42,133 bases of DNA from an uncultured Oscillospiraceae bacterium (GCA_934590505.1 CAKTPC010000004.1:1-42133); one strand, 5' to 3'; numbered from the stretch's first letter, positions 24,987 to 32,735 are shown. The notes: generated from the sequence alone by a model not told the origin. Made by a program: numbers and translations.

Positions 24987-25214
24987 TTACTGGAGCTTTT
25001 CCAGATACTCAACGATGCGGCGCACGGTGTCGAGCTGGCTTGCGTCATCATCAGAGATGGATATGCCGAACATATCCTCAAGGGACATGATGAGTTCGAC
25101 GATGTCGAGGGAGTCAGCGCCCAGATCGTCGACGATGCTGGTGTCCATAGTGATGGTCTCGGGGTCGATCTCAAACTGCTTTGCGAGGGCATCTCTTACA
25201 TTTTCAAATATCAT
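24987..25214 (-). CDS. acpP: Acyl carrier protein
   Basis: 75-residue acyl carrier. Ser35 in the DSLD motif (LGADSLDIVEL) is the phosphopantetheine site, and the acidic four-helix pattern is normal. It carries acyl chains for fatty acid synthesis. It lies at the end of the rpmH-yidC-khpB cluster with no fab gene in the window, so it may be the housekeeping ACP displaced or a second ACP. Confidence 0.93.
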   Translation of the reverse strand: MIFENVRDALAKQFEIDPETITMDTSIVDDLGADSLDIVELIMSLEDMFGISISDDDASQLDTVRRIVEYLEKLQ

Positions 25215-25264
25215 TTACAATTACCTCCGATGTGCCGGGCACATAAAGTTACTAAATGAATTAA

Positions 25265-26020
25265 TCAGGCCCACTCTCTGCTCTGGGGCTTGTTGTCAGA
25301 TTTGTCAGGCTTGACGTAGGACACGACCACGCGGCGGTTGGGCTCAACTCCGGTGGAGCTTGTGGTAACACCCTCGTAATTCTGCAGTGCGGTGTGGATG
25401 ACATGGCGCTCGTAAGAGTTCATCGGCTCAAGAGCCATGCTGCGCTTGTACTTGATCGCCTTCTCGGCCATCTTCTCGGCAAGGCGCGTGAGGGATTCCT
25501 CGCGCTTGCTGCGGTAGCACTCTGCGTCAACGCTGATGTGCAGGCGCTTCTCACTCCCGCGGTTGACGACGTAATTGGTCAGGTGCTGGATGGCGTCGAG
25601 CGTTTCGCCGCGGCGGCCGATTATCGCGCCCATGCCGCTGCCGCTGAGGTTCACGTTCACGCCGCCGTTCTCGCGGGGGCTGATCTCGATATCGGCAGTC
25701 ACGCCCATGCGCTCAAGCAGACCGGTGAGGAACTTGCGGATCTCGGCGTAGTCCTCGTTCTCATCGACGACGGCCGCGGGCGCTGCCTTTGCAGCAGCCG
25801 CGGGAGCTTCCGCCTTGGGGGCGGCGGGAGCTGCGGGTTCATCCTCAGCCTCGTAGCTGACGCGGATGACGGCGGGGGAGGCACCTATGCCCAGAAAACC
25901 GGACTTGGCCCTCTCCACGATCTCCACGGAAACATCGTCCCTGTCCATGCCCAGCTCTGCAAGGGCGGCGGCAATGGCCTCGTCCTCGGTGCGGGCGGAC
26001 TTTTCCAAAGTTTTGATCAT
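25265..26020 (-). CDS. khpB: RNA-binding protein KhpB (Jag/EloR)
   Basis: 251 residues with a Jag-N domain (about 3-52), an Ala/Pro/Lys-rich linker (60-85), a KH domain whose GxxG is IIGRRGETLDAIQ (133-145), and a C-terminal R3H domain (R205-x3-H209). It binds RNA and, with KhpA, influences cell elongation in Gram-positives. Immediately downstream of yidC, as in Bacillus. Confidence 0.94.
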   Translation of the reverse strand: MIKTLEKSARTEDEAIAAALAELGMDRDDVSVEIVERAKSGFLGIGASPAVIRVSYEAEDEPAAPAAPKAEAPAAAAKAAPAAVVDENEDYAEIRKFLTGLLERMGVTADIEISPRENGGVNVNLSGSGMGAIIGRRGETLDAIQHLTNYVVNRGSEKRLHISVDAECYRSKREESLTRLAEKMAEKAIKYKRSMALEPMNSYERHVIHTALQNYEGVTTSSTGVEPNRRVVVSYVKPDKSDNKPQSREWA

Positions 26021-26041
26021 ATTATTAAATTCTCCTGTAAG

Positions 26042-27451
26042 TTATTCCTCGGTCTTGGCGGAGTCGTCCTCCGCTGCGGCCTCGGATACCTCTTCGTCAG
26101 CGGTTTCTGCGGGAACTTCCTCGACTGCGGCAGTCTCTTCGGCTGCGGTCTCCTCAGCGACGGTCTCTTCGACCGCTGCGGGGAAATCGTCGGGGATGGT
26201 CTCGTCTATTGCCGGGGCGAATTCGGACTCGGCAGCGGCGGCGAGCGTCTGCTCCTCGGCTGCCTCGGGATTGGAATAACGGTCAGGCACATAGGCACGG
26301 CCGCGCGCGTAGCGGCGGTTGCCGACCTGCGACGCGGGGATCTCGACCTCCTGGATGCCGAGACGCTCACGCCTTGCGGCGCGTTCGGCTCTCTCAAGAG
26401 CGGCCTTGCGCTCCTCGTTCTTCTGCTTTTCGCTTGCGCGAAGGTTCTTCTTGCTGGTGTTGGCGTTGACTGCGGTCTTGCCCTCGGCTCTGAGACGCTC
26501 GGTCTCAAGGCGCTTTGCCTCAAGCTCCTTCTCGCGCTCGGCACGGATGGCGGCCTTCTCAGCGTCCTCGATGTCAAGCTGCTTCTTGTACTTCATGGTG
26601 AGCACATAGTCGCGTATCATGCCGAAAACGGAGTTCGCTATCCAGTAAATGCCCATTGCGGCGGGCATGACGAAGCAGATCCATATAGACATGAGGGGCA
26701 TCATGATGTTCATGCTCTTCATGGAGGCTGCGGCCTGCGCATCGTTTACGGGGTTTGCCATGTTGCTGATCTTCATCGACAGCCATGAAAGACCCGCCGA
26801 GATGAACGGGACCAGGAACAGGCCGAGTGCGGGCCCCCAGACGGAGGGATCGCTCCAGTCGGTGTGGGAGAAGAAGTTCCACTCCGGCTGCTGGCCGAGA
26901 TTGATGCCGAGGAAGGTAAAGTCGATATTCATCAGGCCATCGATCTTCCCTGCGAGTGCGGACTGCACCTCGTCCCAATGGGTGTGGGCGATCTCGGCGA
27001 GCTTTATCTCGACGTAGCTGTCGGCCTTTTCAGGGATGATATACCAGCCCTGAGTGACAAAGAAGTCCTGCAGGGTGTCAACGACCTCCTGCGTGACGAA
27101 CATCATCCTCGTCAGCGGACGGCGGATGACGCTGTAGAGCGCGATAAGGATGGGGAACGGGATCAGGGACCAGAGGCAGCCGGACATGGGGTTGACGCCC
27201 TCTTCGCTGTACAGCTTCTGCATTTCGGCATTGAGCTTCTGGGGGTTGCCCTCGTGCCGCTTCTGAAGCTCCTGGATCCTGGGCTGCAGGCGCGTGGAAC
27301 GCATCATGCTCTTCTTGCTCTTCGCCATGAAAGGCGTCATGAGGAGGTTTACAAGAAGCGCGAAGAACACGACGGCGAGGCCGTAGCTGCCGGTGAGCTC
27401 ATAGAATTTGACCAACGGCCAGGCAAAGATCTTGCAAATAAATTCGCCCAT
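26042..27451 (-). CDS. yidC: Membrane protein insertase YidC
   Basis: 469-residue YidC/Oxa1/SpoIIIJ-type insertase. The first segment and the cytoplasmic hairpin (KSKKSMMRSTRLQPRIQELQ, about 44-63) are typical, with further membrane segments near 95-115 and 205-290. No lipobox is seen at the N-terminus. After a Lys/Arg/Glu-rich, coiled-coil-like stretch (about 290-365) the protein ends in an Ala/Glu-rich acidic tail of about 85 residues, longer than in Bacillus. Confidence 0.94.
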   Translation of the reverse strand: MGEFICKIFAWPLVKFYELTGSYGLAVVFFALLVNLLMTPFMAKSKKSMMRSTRLQPRIQELQKRHEGNPQKLNAEMQKLYSEEGVNPMSGCLWSLIPFPILIALYSVIRRPLTRMMFVTQEVVDTLQDFFVTQGWYIIPEKADSYVEIKLAEIAHTHWDEVQSALAGKIDGLMNIDFTFLGINLGQQPEWNFFSHTDWSDPSVWGPALGLFLVPFISAGLSWLSMKISNMANPVNDAQAAASMKSMNIMMPLMSIWICFVMPAAMGIYWIANSVFGMIRDYVLTMKYKKQLDIEDAEKAAIRAEREKELEAKRLETERLRAEGKTAVNANTSKKNLRASEKQKNEERKAALERAERAARRERLGIQEVEIPASQVGNRRYARGRAYVPDRYSNPEAAEEQTLAAAAESEFAPAIDETIPDDFPAAVEETVAEETAAEETAAVEEVPAETADEEVSEAAAEDDSAKTEE

Positions 27452-27475
27452 GGGATTCTCCTTGTTGTTTCTTTG

Positions 27476-27694
27476 TTAGGGTACGGGATCGTAGATGCCG
27501 CGCCGCCCGTGATAAAACGGATGGCAGCAGCAGATACGCCGGAATGCGAGCACGCCGCCCTTGAGGGCGCCGTACTTCTCAATGGCCTCCATGGCGTATT
27601 GTGAGCAGGTCGGAATAAAGCGGCAGCAGGGGGGACGGCTCGGGGATATCCTTCGCCTGTAGAAGCGGATGGCGGCAAGCAGAAGCTTTTTCAT
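27476..27694 (-). CDS. yidD: Membrane protein insertion efficiency factor YidD
   Basis: 72-residue YidD starting MKKLLLAAIRFYRRRISP, with the CRFIPTCSQYAMEAIEKYG motif diagnostic of the family. Its ATG at 27694 overlaps the rnpA stop by four bases. The frame is open further upstream inside rnpA, but the family start is the ATG. Confidence 0.93.
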   Translation of the reverse strand: MKKLLLAAIRFYRRRISPSRPPCCRFIPTCSQYAMEAIEKYGALKGGVLAFRRICCCHPFYHGRRGIYDPVP

Positions 27695-28038
27695 TCCGCC
27701 GTCTCCTTCATTAAGCCGAGCTTTTCGCACGCAGAGAGAAAGGCCCTGTCCATCTTGGCATACTCCGCGCCGACACATCTTGTGCGCGCGACGATGATGA
27801 TGTCATAGCCCGATTTCAGGGCAGGGGCATTGAGCCGGTATATCTCCCGGAGCCTGCGGCGCACCCTGTTGCGGACGACGGCATGCCCAATCTTTGTGGA
27901 CACGGTGTAGCCCACGCGGTTATGCGCCTCGCGGCTGCGGCGGCAGTACACCACCATATACGGCGTGACCGTGCTTTTGCCTTTGGAGTATAGCCGGCGG
28001 AAATCACTGTTCTTTTTTAGCGTGCATCTGGCGTCCAA
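27691..28038 (-). CDS. rnpA: Ribonuclease P protein component
   Basis: 115-residue protein cofactor of RNase P, which matures tRNA 5' ends. The start has KKNSDFRRLYSKGKS and the RNR motif reads RNRVRRRLREIYR (near 57-69). Between rpmH and yidD, its usual place. Confidence 0.95.
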   Translation of the reverse strand: MDARCTLKKNSDFRRLYSKGKSTVTPYMVVYCRRSREAHNRVGYTVSTKIGHAVVRNRVRRRLREIYRLNAPALKSGYDIIIVARTRCVGAEYAKMDRAFLSACEKLGLMKETAE

Positions 28039-28085
28039 AAGTCGCTCTCCTGCCTGTCTGCCCGGTTATCCGGACAAACACCTAA

Positions 28086-28105
28086 AGGGCGGATCACTCC
28101 GCCCT
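28086..28105. other. Hairpin between rpmH and rnpA
   Basis: A perfect 8-bp stem AGGGCGGA/TCCGCCCT with a four-base loop. No T run follows on the minus strand, so it may reduce, rather than stop, transcription into rnpA or mark a processing site. Confidence 0.45.
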
Positions 28106-28144
28106 AAAAATTATTCTCGATAAACCTGCTTCACCGGGGGTGTC

Positions 28145-28279
28145 TCAGTAGCTGAGCTTTGCTCTGCCCTTTGCTCTGCGGCGGGCAAGAACCTTACGGC
28201 CGTTAGCGGTTTTCATTCTCTTGCGGAAGCCGTGCTCCTTCTTGCGCTGGATCTTCTTGGGCTGGTAGGTACGAAGCAT
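28145..28279 (-). CDS. rpmH: 50S ribosomal protein L34
   Basis: 44-residue L34: MLRTYQPKKIQRKKEHGFRK, ending LARRRAKGRAKLSY. The open frame continues upstream to 28495, but GAAAGGAG before the ATG at 28279 and the constant length of the family fix the start. A long leader of roughly 360 bases separates it from its promoter. Confidence 0.96.
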   Translation of the reverse strand: MLRTYQPKKIQRKKEHGFRKRMKTANGRKVLARRRAKGRAKLSY

Positions 28280-28642
28280 GATGTGCACTCCTTTCAGGTT
28301 GATACTCAACATCGGGCAAGGCCCGAAGTAGTTGACAAAATTACCCTCGATTGACAAGGACACACACGGTTTTGACGGGCAGAAAAATGCCCATACATCC
28401 TCAAAGGCCTTGCCAATACACAAAGTATTACCTGCGGCCTTTTCGTCGTCTGACCGCTTTTCTGCCACGGCAAAACTGCTTGCACCTGACAGCATTGGAT
28501 TTTCGAGTGATTTTTGGCTTTTGAGGCGCAGATGTGTCGTAACCCATCAAGACGAGAAGGACAAAAAGCGCCGGAAAGACACGCTGTCAGGCGTGTATGC
28601 TCTTGTCAACCGAGGGTATCACTCGGCGGACAGTGCCGCCGA
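28280..28642 (-). other. Long rpmH leader with an inverted-repeat element
   Basis: About 360 bases with no recognised gene. Two 17-base arms, 28342-28358 and 28602-28618, are inverted copies with one mismatch, and similarity continues a further ten bases inward. The outermost bases are TA on both sides. No DnaA boxes and no dnaA gene are seen. See the findings for the mobile-element interpretation. Confidence 0.5.
28342..28618. repeat. Candidate MITE with 17-bp terminal inverted repeats
   Basis: The arms TACCCTCGATTGACAAG and, inverted, TACCCTCGGTTGACAAG agree at 16 of 17 bases; another stretch of about ten inner bases agrees at seven. The element would be 273-277 bases with TA at both edges, as in TA-targeting MITEs. 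No transposase reading frame is present. A long-range RNA stem is the alternative. Confidence 0.45.
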
Positions 28643-28646
28643 GTGA
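28619..28646. repeat. Perfect 11-bp hairpin at the rpmH transcription start
   Basis: TCACTCGGCGG and CCGCCGAGTGA around a six-base loop, immediately downstream of the rpmH -10 box. No T run follows on either strand. Confidence 0.6.
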
Positions 28647-28648
28647 TT

Positions 28649-28678
28649 ATTATATACTAAATTATCTCAGCCTGTCAA
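28649..28678 (-). promoter_or_regulatory. Promoter of the rpmH-rnpA cluster
   Basis: On the minus strand a perfect TTGACA (28673-28678) and a perfect TATAAT (28649-28654) are 18 bases apart. The -35 box overlaps the thiN stop codon. Confidence 0.8.
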
Positions 28679-29322
28679 CAGAAAGTTTTCATTGCTGAGT
28701 CGCTTCCCGGCATGCGGCACAGCAGCACCGCCATTATGCCGCTCTCGAGGCTTATATGTGCTTCGCCGCGCCACTCGTTGCTCGTGCCGATAGGGAAGCG
28801 GTTTGTTATCGTCACGTGCTCGACCGGGTACTTGACGCCTGTGATGCTCACGCCCGTGCACCTGTCCGAGAGGGACAGCACCGACAGCGAGCAGCCGGCG
28901 CGCGCCGGGATGCGGACGCTGCCGCCGGAGAAGATATACGCCTCGCAGCCGCGGCTGAACAGCTGCACCGGTACTCCGCGCTCCGCCGCGTAGGACGCGG
29001 CCTGGAGGTTTGCCAGCAGGTGGTCGAGCCGCCCGCCGAGCGCGCAGTAAAGGCTGATGCGTGTAAAGCCCATCTCGAGCGCGCGGCGCACCGCATGCAT
29101 CGTGTCCGTGTCGTCCTTCTCACGCGGCAGACGCTCAACTGCCGCGCCCTCGGGGAGCGTCCCGGTGTAGGAGTCGAAATCGCCGAGCAGCAGGTCGGGG
29201 ACAATGCCGCTGCGCTTGGCGTAGCTGTACCCGCGGTCGCAGGCGATGATGTACTCTGCCGCCTTTATATCGTCCATCGGCGAATATTCTCCGCCGGAAA
29301 TTATCGCGCACAGACCTCTCAT
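28675..29322 (-). CDS. thiN: Thiamine pyrophosphokinase
   Basis: 215-residue enzyme converting thiamine to thiamine pyrophosphate with ATP. The N-terminal ACDRG (27-31), LLLGDFDS (44-51) and KDDTDT (69-74) motifs and the later GGRLDHLLANLQ are family marks. The ATG at 29322 has GGAGGAG before it. It follows thiT, so uptake and activation of thiamine are encoded together. Confidence 0.92.
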   Translation of the reverse strand: MRGLCAIISGGEYSPMDDIKAAEYIIACDRGYSYAKRSGIVPDLLLGDFDSYTGTLPEGAAVERLPREKDDTDTMHAVRRALEMGFTRISLYCALGGRLDHLLANLQAASYAAERGVPVQLFSRGCEAYIFSGGSVRIPARAGCSLSVLSLSDRCTGVSITGVKYPVEHVTITNRFPIGTSNEWRGEAHISLESGIMAVLLCRMPGSDSAMKTFC

Positions 29323-29344
29323 GCCGTCTCCTCCTTCACTGGAA

Positions 29345-29408
29345 CAAAAAAATTTACCGGCCATATAATACCCGTTGCGGATATTATAGCACATCAAGGC
29401 CGGTAAAT
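29345..29408 (-). terminator. Hairpin and T run between thiT and thiN
   Basis: On the minus strand an 11-bp stem (29398-29408 with 29352-29362) holds an inner 10-bp hairpin and leads into a run of seven T. It would limit read-through from thiT into thiN. The loop carries TGCTATAAT, an extended -10 (29383-29388 is the TATAAT), which may start a separate thiN transcript. Confidence 0.6.
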
Positions 29409-29423
29409 ATAGATAGCTGTATT

Positions 29424-29996
29424 TTATTTGTTCAGCGCCGCGATGTCCTCGCCGCGGATGTATTTGCCGATCACCGCGTAGGCCAGCCAGCCGAGGAGCA
29501 GGCAGAAGATCATGTCGATGAGCATGTAGCTGCCGTTATAAAGCGCGGAGTAGAACCACGGCGTCGTCATTGTCATGCCGAAGAAGCTGTCCGGCATATA
29601 TTCGCCCCATACTGTTGCGCCGACGACATAGTGCACGAGGAAACGTGCCGCGCAGCCGACTGCGGTGCCGATGAGCAGGCCGTATTTGTTCTTGTGGAAA
29701 AGCCCCGCAACGCCGAGCACAGAGTAAGCGATGATATAGTCGCCGAGGACGGACTGCCAGCCGATGGCAAAGCCGCCGTCGAACATCAGCTGAAGGAAGC
29801 TGTACACAACGCTTGCGAGCATGCCGGGCCCGAAGCCCCAGCGCGCGCAGTAGATGAATATCGGCAGCATGCCTATGCCGACCGAGCCGCCCTGCGGCAG
29901 CTCAAAGAGCTTGATGAAGCTGAGCACCTGCGCCAGCGCTACCATGACCGCGCCTTCGCACAGAGCGCGGAGCTTGAGATGACTTTTGCTTTTCAT
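29424..29996 (-). CDS. thiT: Thiamine transporter ThiT (ECF S component)
   Basis: 190-residue, six-segment membrane protein that binds thiamine and works with a shared ECF energising module encoded elsewhere. ELPQGGSVGIGMLPIFIYC and GFGPGMLASVVYSFLQLMFD are ThiT hallmarks. The ATG at 29996 follows TTGGAGGAA. A TPP riboswitch lies upstream, which confirms the substrate class. Confidence 0.93.
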   Translation of the reverse strand: MKSKSHLKLRALCEGAVMVALAQVLSFIKLFELPQGGSVGIGMLPIFIYCARWGFGPGMLASVVYSFLQLMFDGGFAIGWQSVLGDYIIAYSVLGVAGLFHKNKYGLLIGTAVGCAARFLVHYVVGATVWGEYMPDSFFGMTMTTPWFYSALYNGSYMLIDMIFCLLLGWLAYAVIGKYIRGEDIAALNK

Positions 29997-30036
29997 TTTT
30001 CTTTCCTCCAATTCTTCCATCGGAAGCAGGGATGTG

Positions 30037-30068
30037 AAAAAGCCGCGGGACGTTGGTCCTGCGGCTTT
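30037..30068 (-). terminator. Riboswitch expression-platform terminator
   Basis: A 12-bp stem with one G-U pair and a six-base loop, read on the minus strand, ending in a run of five T just before thiT. It lies directly after the TPP aptamer, so TPP binding should favour termination. Confidence 0.85.
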
Positions 30069-30076
30069 GGAGAGCA

Positions 30077-30173
30077 TCTCTGTTTCCTACGCCGGCATTA
30101 CCCGGATCAGGTTCATGGGTTTTGAGATTTACGTTTATCTCATCTCAGCCGGGCCTACCCAGCTCCCCCGTGT
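30077..30173 (-). ncRNA. TPP riboswitch aptamer (THI element)
   Basis: Read on the minus strand, the conserved core is present in order: CTGAGAT (30142-30148), an ACCC, GAACCTGATCCGGGTAATGC, then GGCGTAGGAA. This is the standard TPP-sensing element. It controls thiT and probably thiN by transcription termination. Confidence 0.95.
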
Positions 30174-30187
30174 TCAATTGCACGCTT

Positions 30188-30216
30188 AGAATACTACTCC
30201 GCGTGTCCCGTGTCAA
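30188..30216 (-). promoter_or_regulatory. Promoter of the thiT-thiN operon
   Basis: On the minus strand, TTGACA (30211-30216) and TATTCT (30188-30193) are 17 bases apart and start the riboswitch transcript about ten bases before the aptamer. Confidence 0.75.
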
Positions 30217-30252
30217 TAGAAAGTTTAGATGAGGCAGCTCCCACCGGGCCTG

Positions 30253-30280
30253 TTGAAAAATAAGGCCGCTGTGTTATAAT
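30253..30280 (+). promoter_or_regulatory. Promoter of the galactokinase-family gene
   Basis: TTGAAA (30253-30258), 16 bases, then a perfect TATAAT (30275-30280) preceded by TGT, an extended -10. Transcription would start near 30287, about 66 bases before the gene. Confidence 0.7.
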
Positions 30281-30352
30281 TACAGGCAGACAGCCGACGT
30301 GAGCAAGCGCTGATCAAATGCGCCGGGTGGCCGGGAGCCTTGGAGAACAGCT

Positions 30353-31531
30353 ATGTACGAGGAATTGAAAGCAAAATTTGCACGGCAGTACGGGCGGGGA
30401 GCGGAGTACATTTTCTCCGCGCCGGGGCGCACGGAGCTTGGCGGCAACCATACGGATCACCAGCACGGGCTTGTCCTCGCCGCGGCGGTGACGCTCGATA
30501 CGAAGGCCGCCGCAGCCGAAAACAACGATGGCTGCATCCGCGTTATGTCCGAGGGCTATGCGCCTGTCACGGTGCCCGTCGATGAGCTTGCGCCGCGCCC
30601 GGAGGAGCGGAACTCCACCGCCGCGCTGGTGCGCGGAGTCGCCGCGGGCTTTGCGCAGCGCGGGTGTTCTGTCCGCGGCTTTGACGCTTATGTCGTCTCT
30701 GATGTGCTGCCGGGCAGCGGGCTTTCGTCCTCCGCGGCCTTCGAGGTGCTGATCGGGACGATGATAAGCACTCTCTCCGACTGCGCTCTGAGCCCGGCGG
30801 AGGTCGCGCGCATAGGGCAGTACGCCGAGAACGAATACTTCGGCAAGCCCAGCGGGCTTATGGATCAGACCGCCTCCGCCGTGGGCGGGATCGTGGCCAT
30901 AGACTTTGCCGACCCCGCCGCGCCGCTCATCACGCCGGTGGAGTTTGACTTTGCCGCGTGCGGGTACGCACTGTGCATCATCGACAGCGGAGCCGGCCAC
31001 GCGGAGCTGACGGCGGAATACGCCGCGATACCGAACGAACTGAAGGCTATATGCCGCGTGTTCGGCAGGGAATATCTGCGCGAGGTGGACGAGCACGAGT
31101 TCTATGCACGCATAGCCGAGGTCCGCCGTGCGGCGGGCGACCGTGCGGTGCTGCGCGCGGCGCACGTGTTCAGCGAGAACCGGCGCTGTGCCGGGGAGAC
31201 GGAGGCACTCGGCGCGGGAGACCTTGAGCGCTTCCTGCGTCTCGTGTCGGAGTCCGGGCGCTCATCATGGATGTATCTCCAGAACGTGATACCCACAGGC
31301 AGCGCCATGCGGCAGGAGCTCGCCTTCGCGCTGCTGCTCTGCGAGCGGCTCCTCGACGGGCGCGGTGCGTTCCGTGTCCACGGCGGGGGCTTTGCCGGTA
31401 CAGTGCAGGCCTTTGTCCCGGAGGACATGCTCGATAGTTTCCGCGCGGGGATAGACGCCGTGCTCGGCGCGGGCAGCTGCCATGTGCTCTCGGTGCGTCG
31501 CGCGGGCGGATGCCTGATAGAGAAAATGTGA
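30353..31531 (+). CDS. Galactokinase-family GHMP kinase, atypical
   Basis: 392-residue GHMP sugar kinase. The signature GRTELGGNHTDHQHG (25-39), the ATP loop LPGSGLSSSAAF (119-130), GLMDQ with the catalytic Asp at 171, and the C-terminal HGGGFAGTVQAF are present. Canonical galactokinase reads GEHTDY; here Asn32 and His36 replace the Glu and Tyr. Galactose is therefore the default but not the certain substrate. It is a single gene between its own promoter and a hairpin. N-acetylgalactosamine or another hexose is possible. Confidence 0.82.
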   Translation: MYEELKAKFARQYGRGAEYIFSAPGRTELGGNHTDHQHGLVLAAAVTLDTKAAAAENNDGCIRVMSEGYAPVTVPVDELAPRPEERNSTAALVRGVAAGFAQRGCSVRGFDAYVVSDVLPGSGLSSSAAFEVLIGTMISTLSDCALSPAEVARIGQYAENEYFGKPSGLMDQTASAVGGIVAIDFADPAAPLITPVEFDFAACGYALCIIDSGAGHAELTAEYAAIPNELKAICRVFGREYLREVDEHEFYARIAEVRRAAGDRAVLRAAHVFSENRRCAGETEALGAGDLERFLRLVSESGRSSWMYLQNVIPTGSAMRQELAFALLLCERLLDGRGAFRVHGGGFAGTVQAFVPEDMLDSFRAGIDAVLGAGSCHVLSVRRAGGCLIEKM

Positions 31532-31553
31532 AGTACACTTCCTATATAAATAG

Positions 31554-31592
31554 CGCGGAGCCTTTCCGGCCGACAGACGGAAAGGCTCCGCG
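31554..31592. terminator. Hairpin between galK-like gene and lacI-like gene
   Basis: A perfect 15-bp stem around a nine-base loop, between two convergent genes. T runs are weak on both sides, but its position and stability support a bidirectional terminator. Confidence 0.75.
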
Positions 31593-31612
31593 TTATGATT
31601 TCCTGCGCACGG

Positions 31613-32683
31613 TCACTCCGTGCGGATATTCTTTGTGGAGCTGCGTACCTTCAGCACGCAGGGGTATTTGAACTCCATGGAAGAGATGATACGGTTGTCG
31701 CTCTCCATCGCGGAGATCAGCATCTGGCATGCCGTATAGCCCATGTTGCTCGATGGCATTTCCACCGTCGTGAGCGGCGGGAAGATCATCTCGGAATACA
31801 TGATGTTATCCAGCCCAATCACGGAAATGTCTCCCGGCACTGAAACGCCGGACTGATTGAGCGCCTGAATGACGCCGTAGGCCGAAAGGTCGTTTATCGC
31901 GATGATGGCGGTGTAGCCAAGCTGCTTGTAATCCCGCTGTTTGGCAAGCTGCTTGCCGACCTCAAACTCATACTGACCTGTCAATGATTCGCTCTCGACC
32001 TCGGCGGTGTAAACGTCGCTGTCGGTGAAGGGAATGCCGCTTTGTCTGAGCTCATCACGCACCCCGGCCAGAACCTTCTGCCTGAACTTCTTCGTTATCG
32101 GCGTCGAGAGAAATGCGATCTTCCTGTGGCCGTAGTCCACAAGGTGCCTTGCCGCCATACGCCCGCCGAGGTAGCTGTCGGAGACGGCGTTGATGGCATT
32201 GTCAAGCTCGAACTCTGCCTCAAGCAGCGCGACCTGCCCGCCGGCGTCGATATAGTGATTGAGCGTGTCCGGGCTCGTGTCCACAGAGACGATGAGCAGG
32301 GACATGACGCGGCTGTGCAGCAGGAACATGATGCTGCTGCGCTCCTGCTCTATGCTTCTGTGGGAGGAGAACAGGCGTATCTCGTGCCCGCTCACCATGG
32401 CGGCGGACTCAATGCCGAAAACGACCTGATTATAAAACGGGTTCTGCAATGACGGCACGATGATGCCGATGGCTCCGCTTGAATTGCTGCGCAGGAGCTG
32501 GCCGAAGATGTTCGGCACATAGTTGAGCTCCTTGGCGGCGGCAAGGACGCGCTTCCTGACCTTATCGCTGACGGGGTACTTTGAGCCGCTGAGCACCCTG
32601 GAGGCTGATGCGACCGAGACCCCGGCGCGCGCGGCGACGTCGGAGAGGTTTGCGCCCACGGATGGCTGCTTCATTAGGTTCAC
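31613..32683 (-). CDS. LacI-family transcriptional regulator
   Basis: 356 residues. The helix-turn-helix NLSDVAARAGVSVASASRVL (12-31) and hinge are at the N-terminus; a sugar-binding periplasmic-type domain follows (GIIVPSLQNPFYNQVVFGIE onward). The likely start is the GTG at 32683 with GAGG seven bases upstream; an ATG at 32674 is the alternative. It is divergent from the TRAP operon and palindromes typical of LacI operators lie on both promoters, so it is probably the local, self-regulating repressor. Confidence 0.9.
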   Translation of the reverse strand: MNLMKQPSVGANLSDVAARAGVSVASASRVLSGSKYPVSDKVRKRVLAAAKELNYVPNIFGQLLRSNSSGAIGIIVPSLQNPFYNQVVFGIESAAMVSGHEIRLFSSHRSIEQERSSIMFLLHSRVMSLLIVSVDTSPDTLNHYIDAGGQVALLEAEFELDNAINAVSDSYLGGRMAARHLVDYGHRKIAFLSTPITKKFRQKVLAGVRDELRQSGIPFTDSDVYTAEVESESLTGQYEFEVGKQLAKQRDYKQLGYTAIIAINDLSAYGVIQALNQSGVSVPGDISVIGLDNIMYSEMIFPPLTTVEMPSSNMGYTACQMLISAMESDNRIISSMEFKYPCVLKVRSSTKNIRTE

Positions 32684-32706
32684 CGTCCTTCCTCTTTATG
32701 TAGTAT

Positions 32707-32735
32707 ATAGTAAATCAGCGTAAAGAAAACGTCAA
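32707..32735 (-). promoter_or_regulatory. Promoter of the LacI-family gene
   Basis: On the minus strand, TTGACG (32730-32735) and TACTAT (32707-32712) are 17 bases apart. The operator half-site AGAAAACGTC (32724-32733) overlaps the -35, which fits autorepression. Confidence 0.6.

Noticed and set aside
28280..28495. N-terminal extension of rpmH
   Set aside because: L34 has a constant short length and the ATG at 28279 has a good ribosome site; the extension reads through the candidate repeat element.
28280..28674. Replication origin next to rpmH
   Set aside because: No DnaA boxes close to TTATCCACA, no dnaA or dnaN; only the rpmH promoter and inverted repeats.
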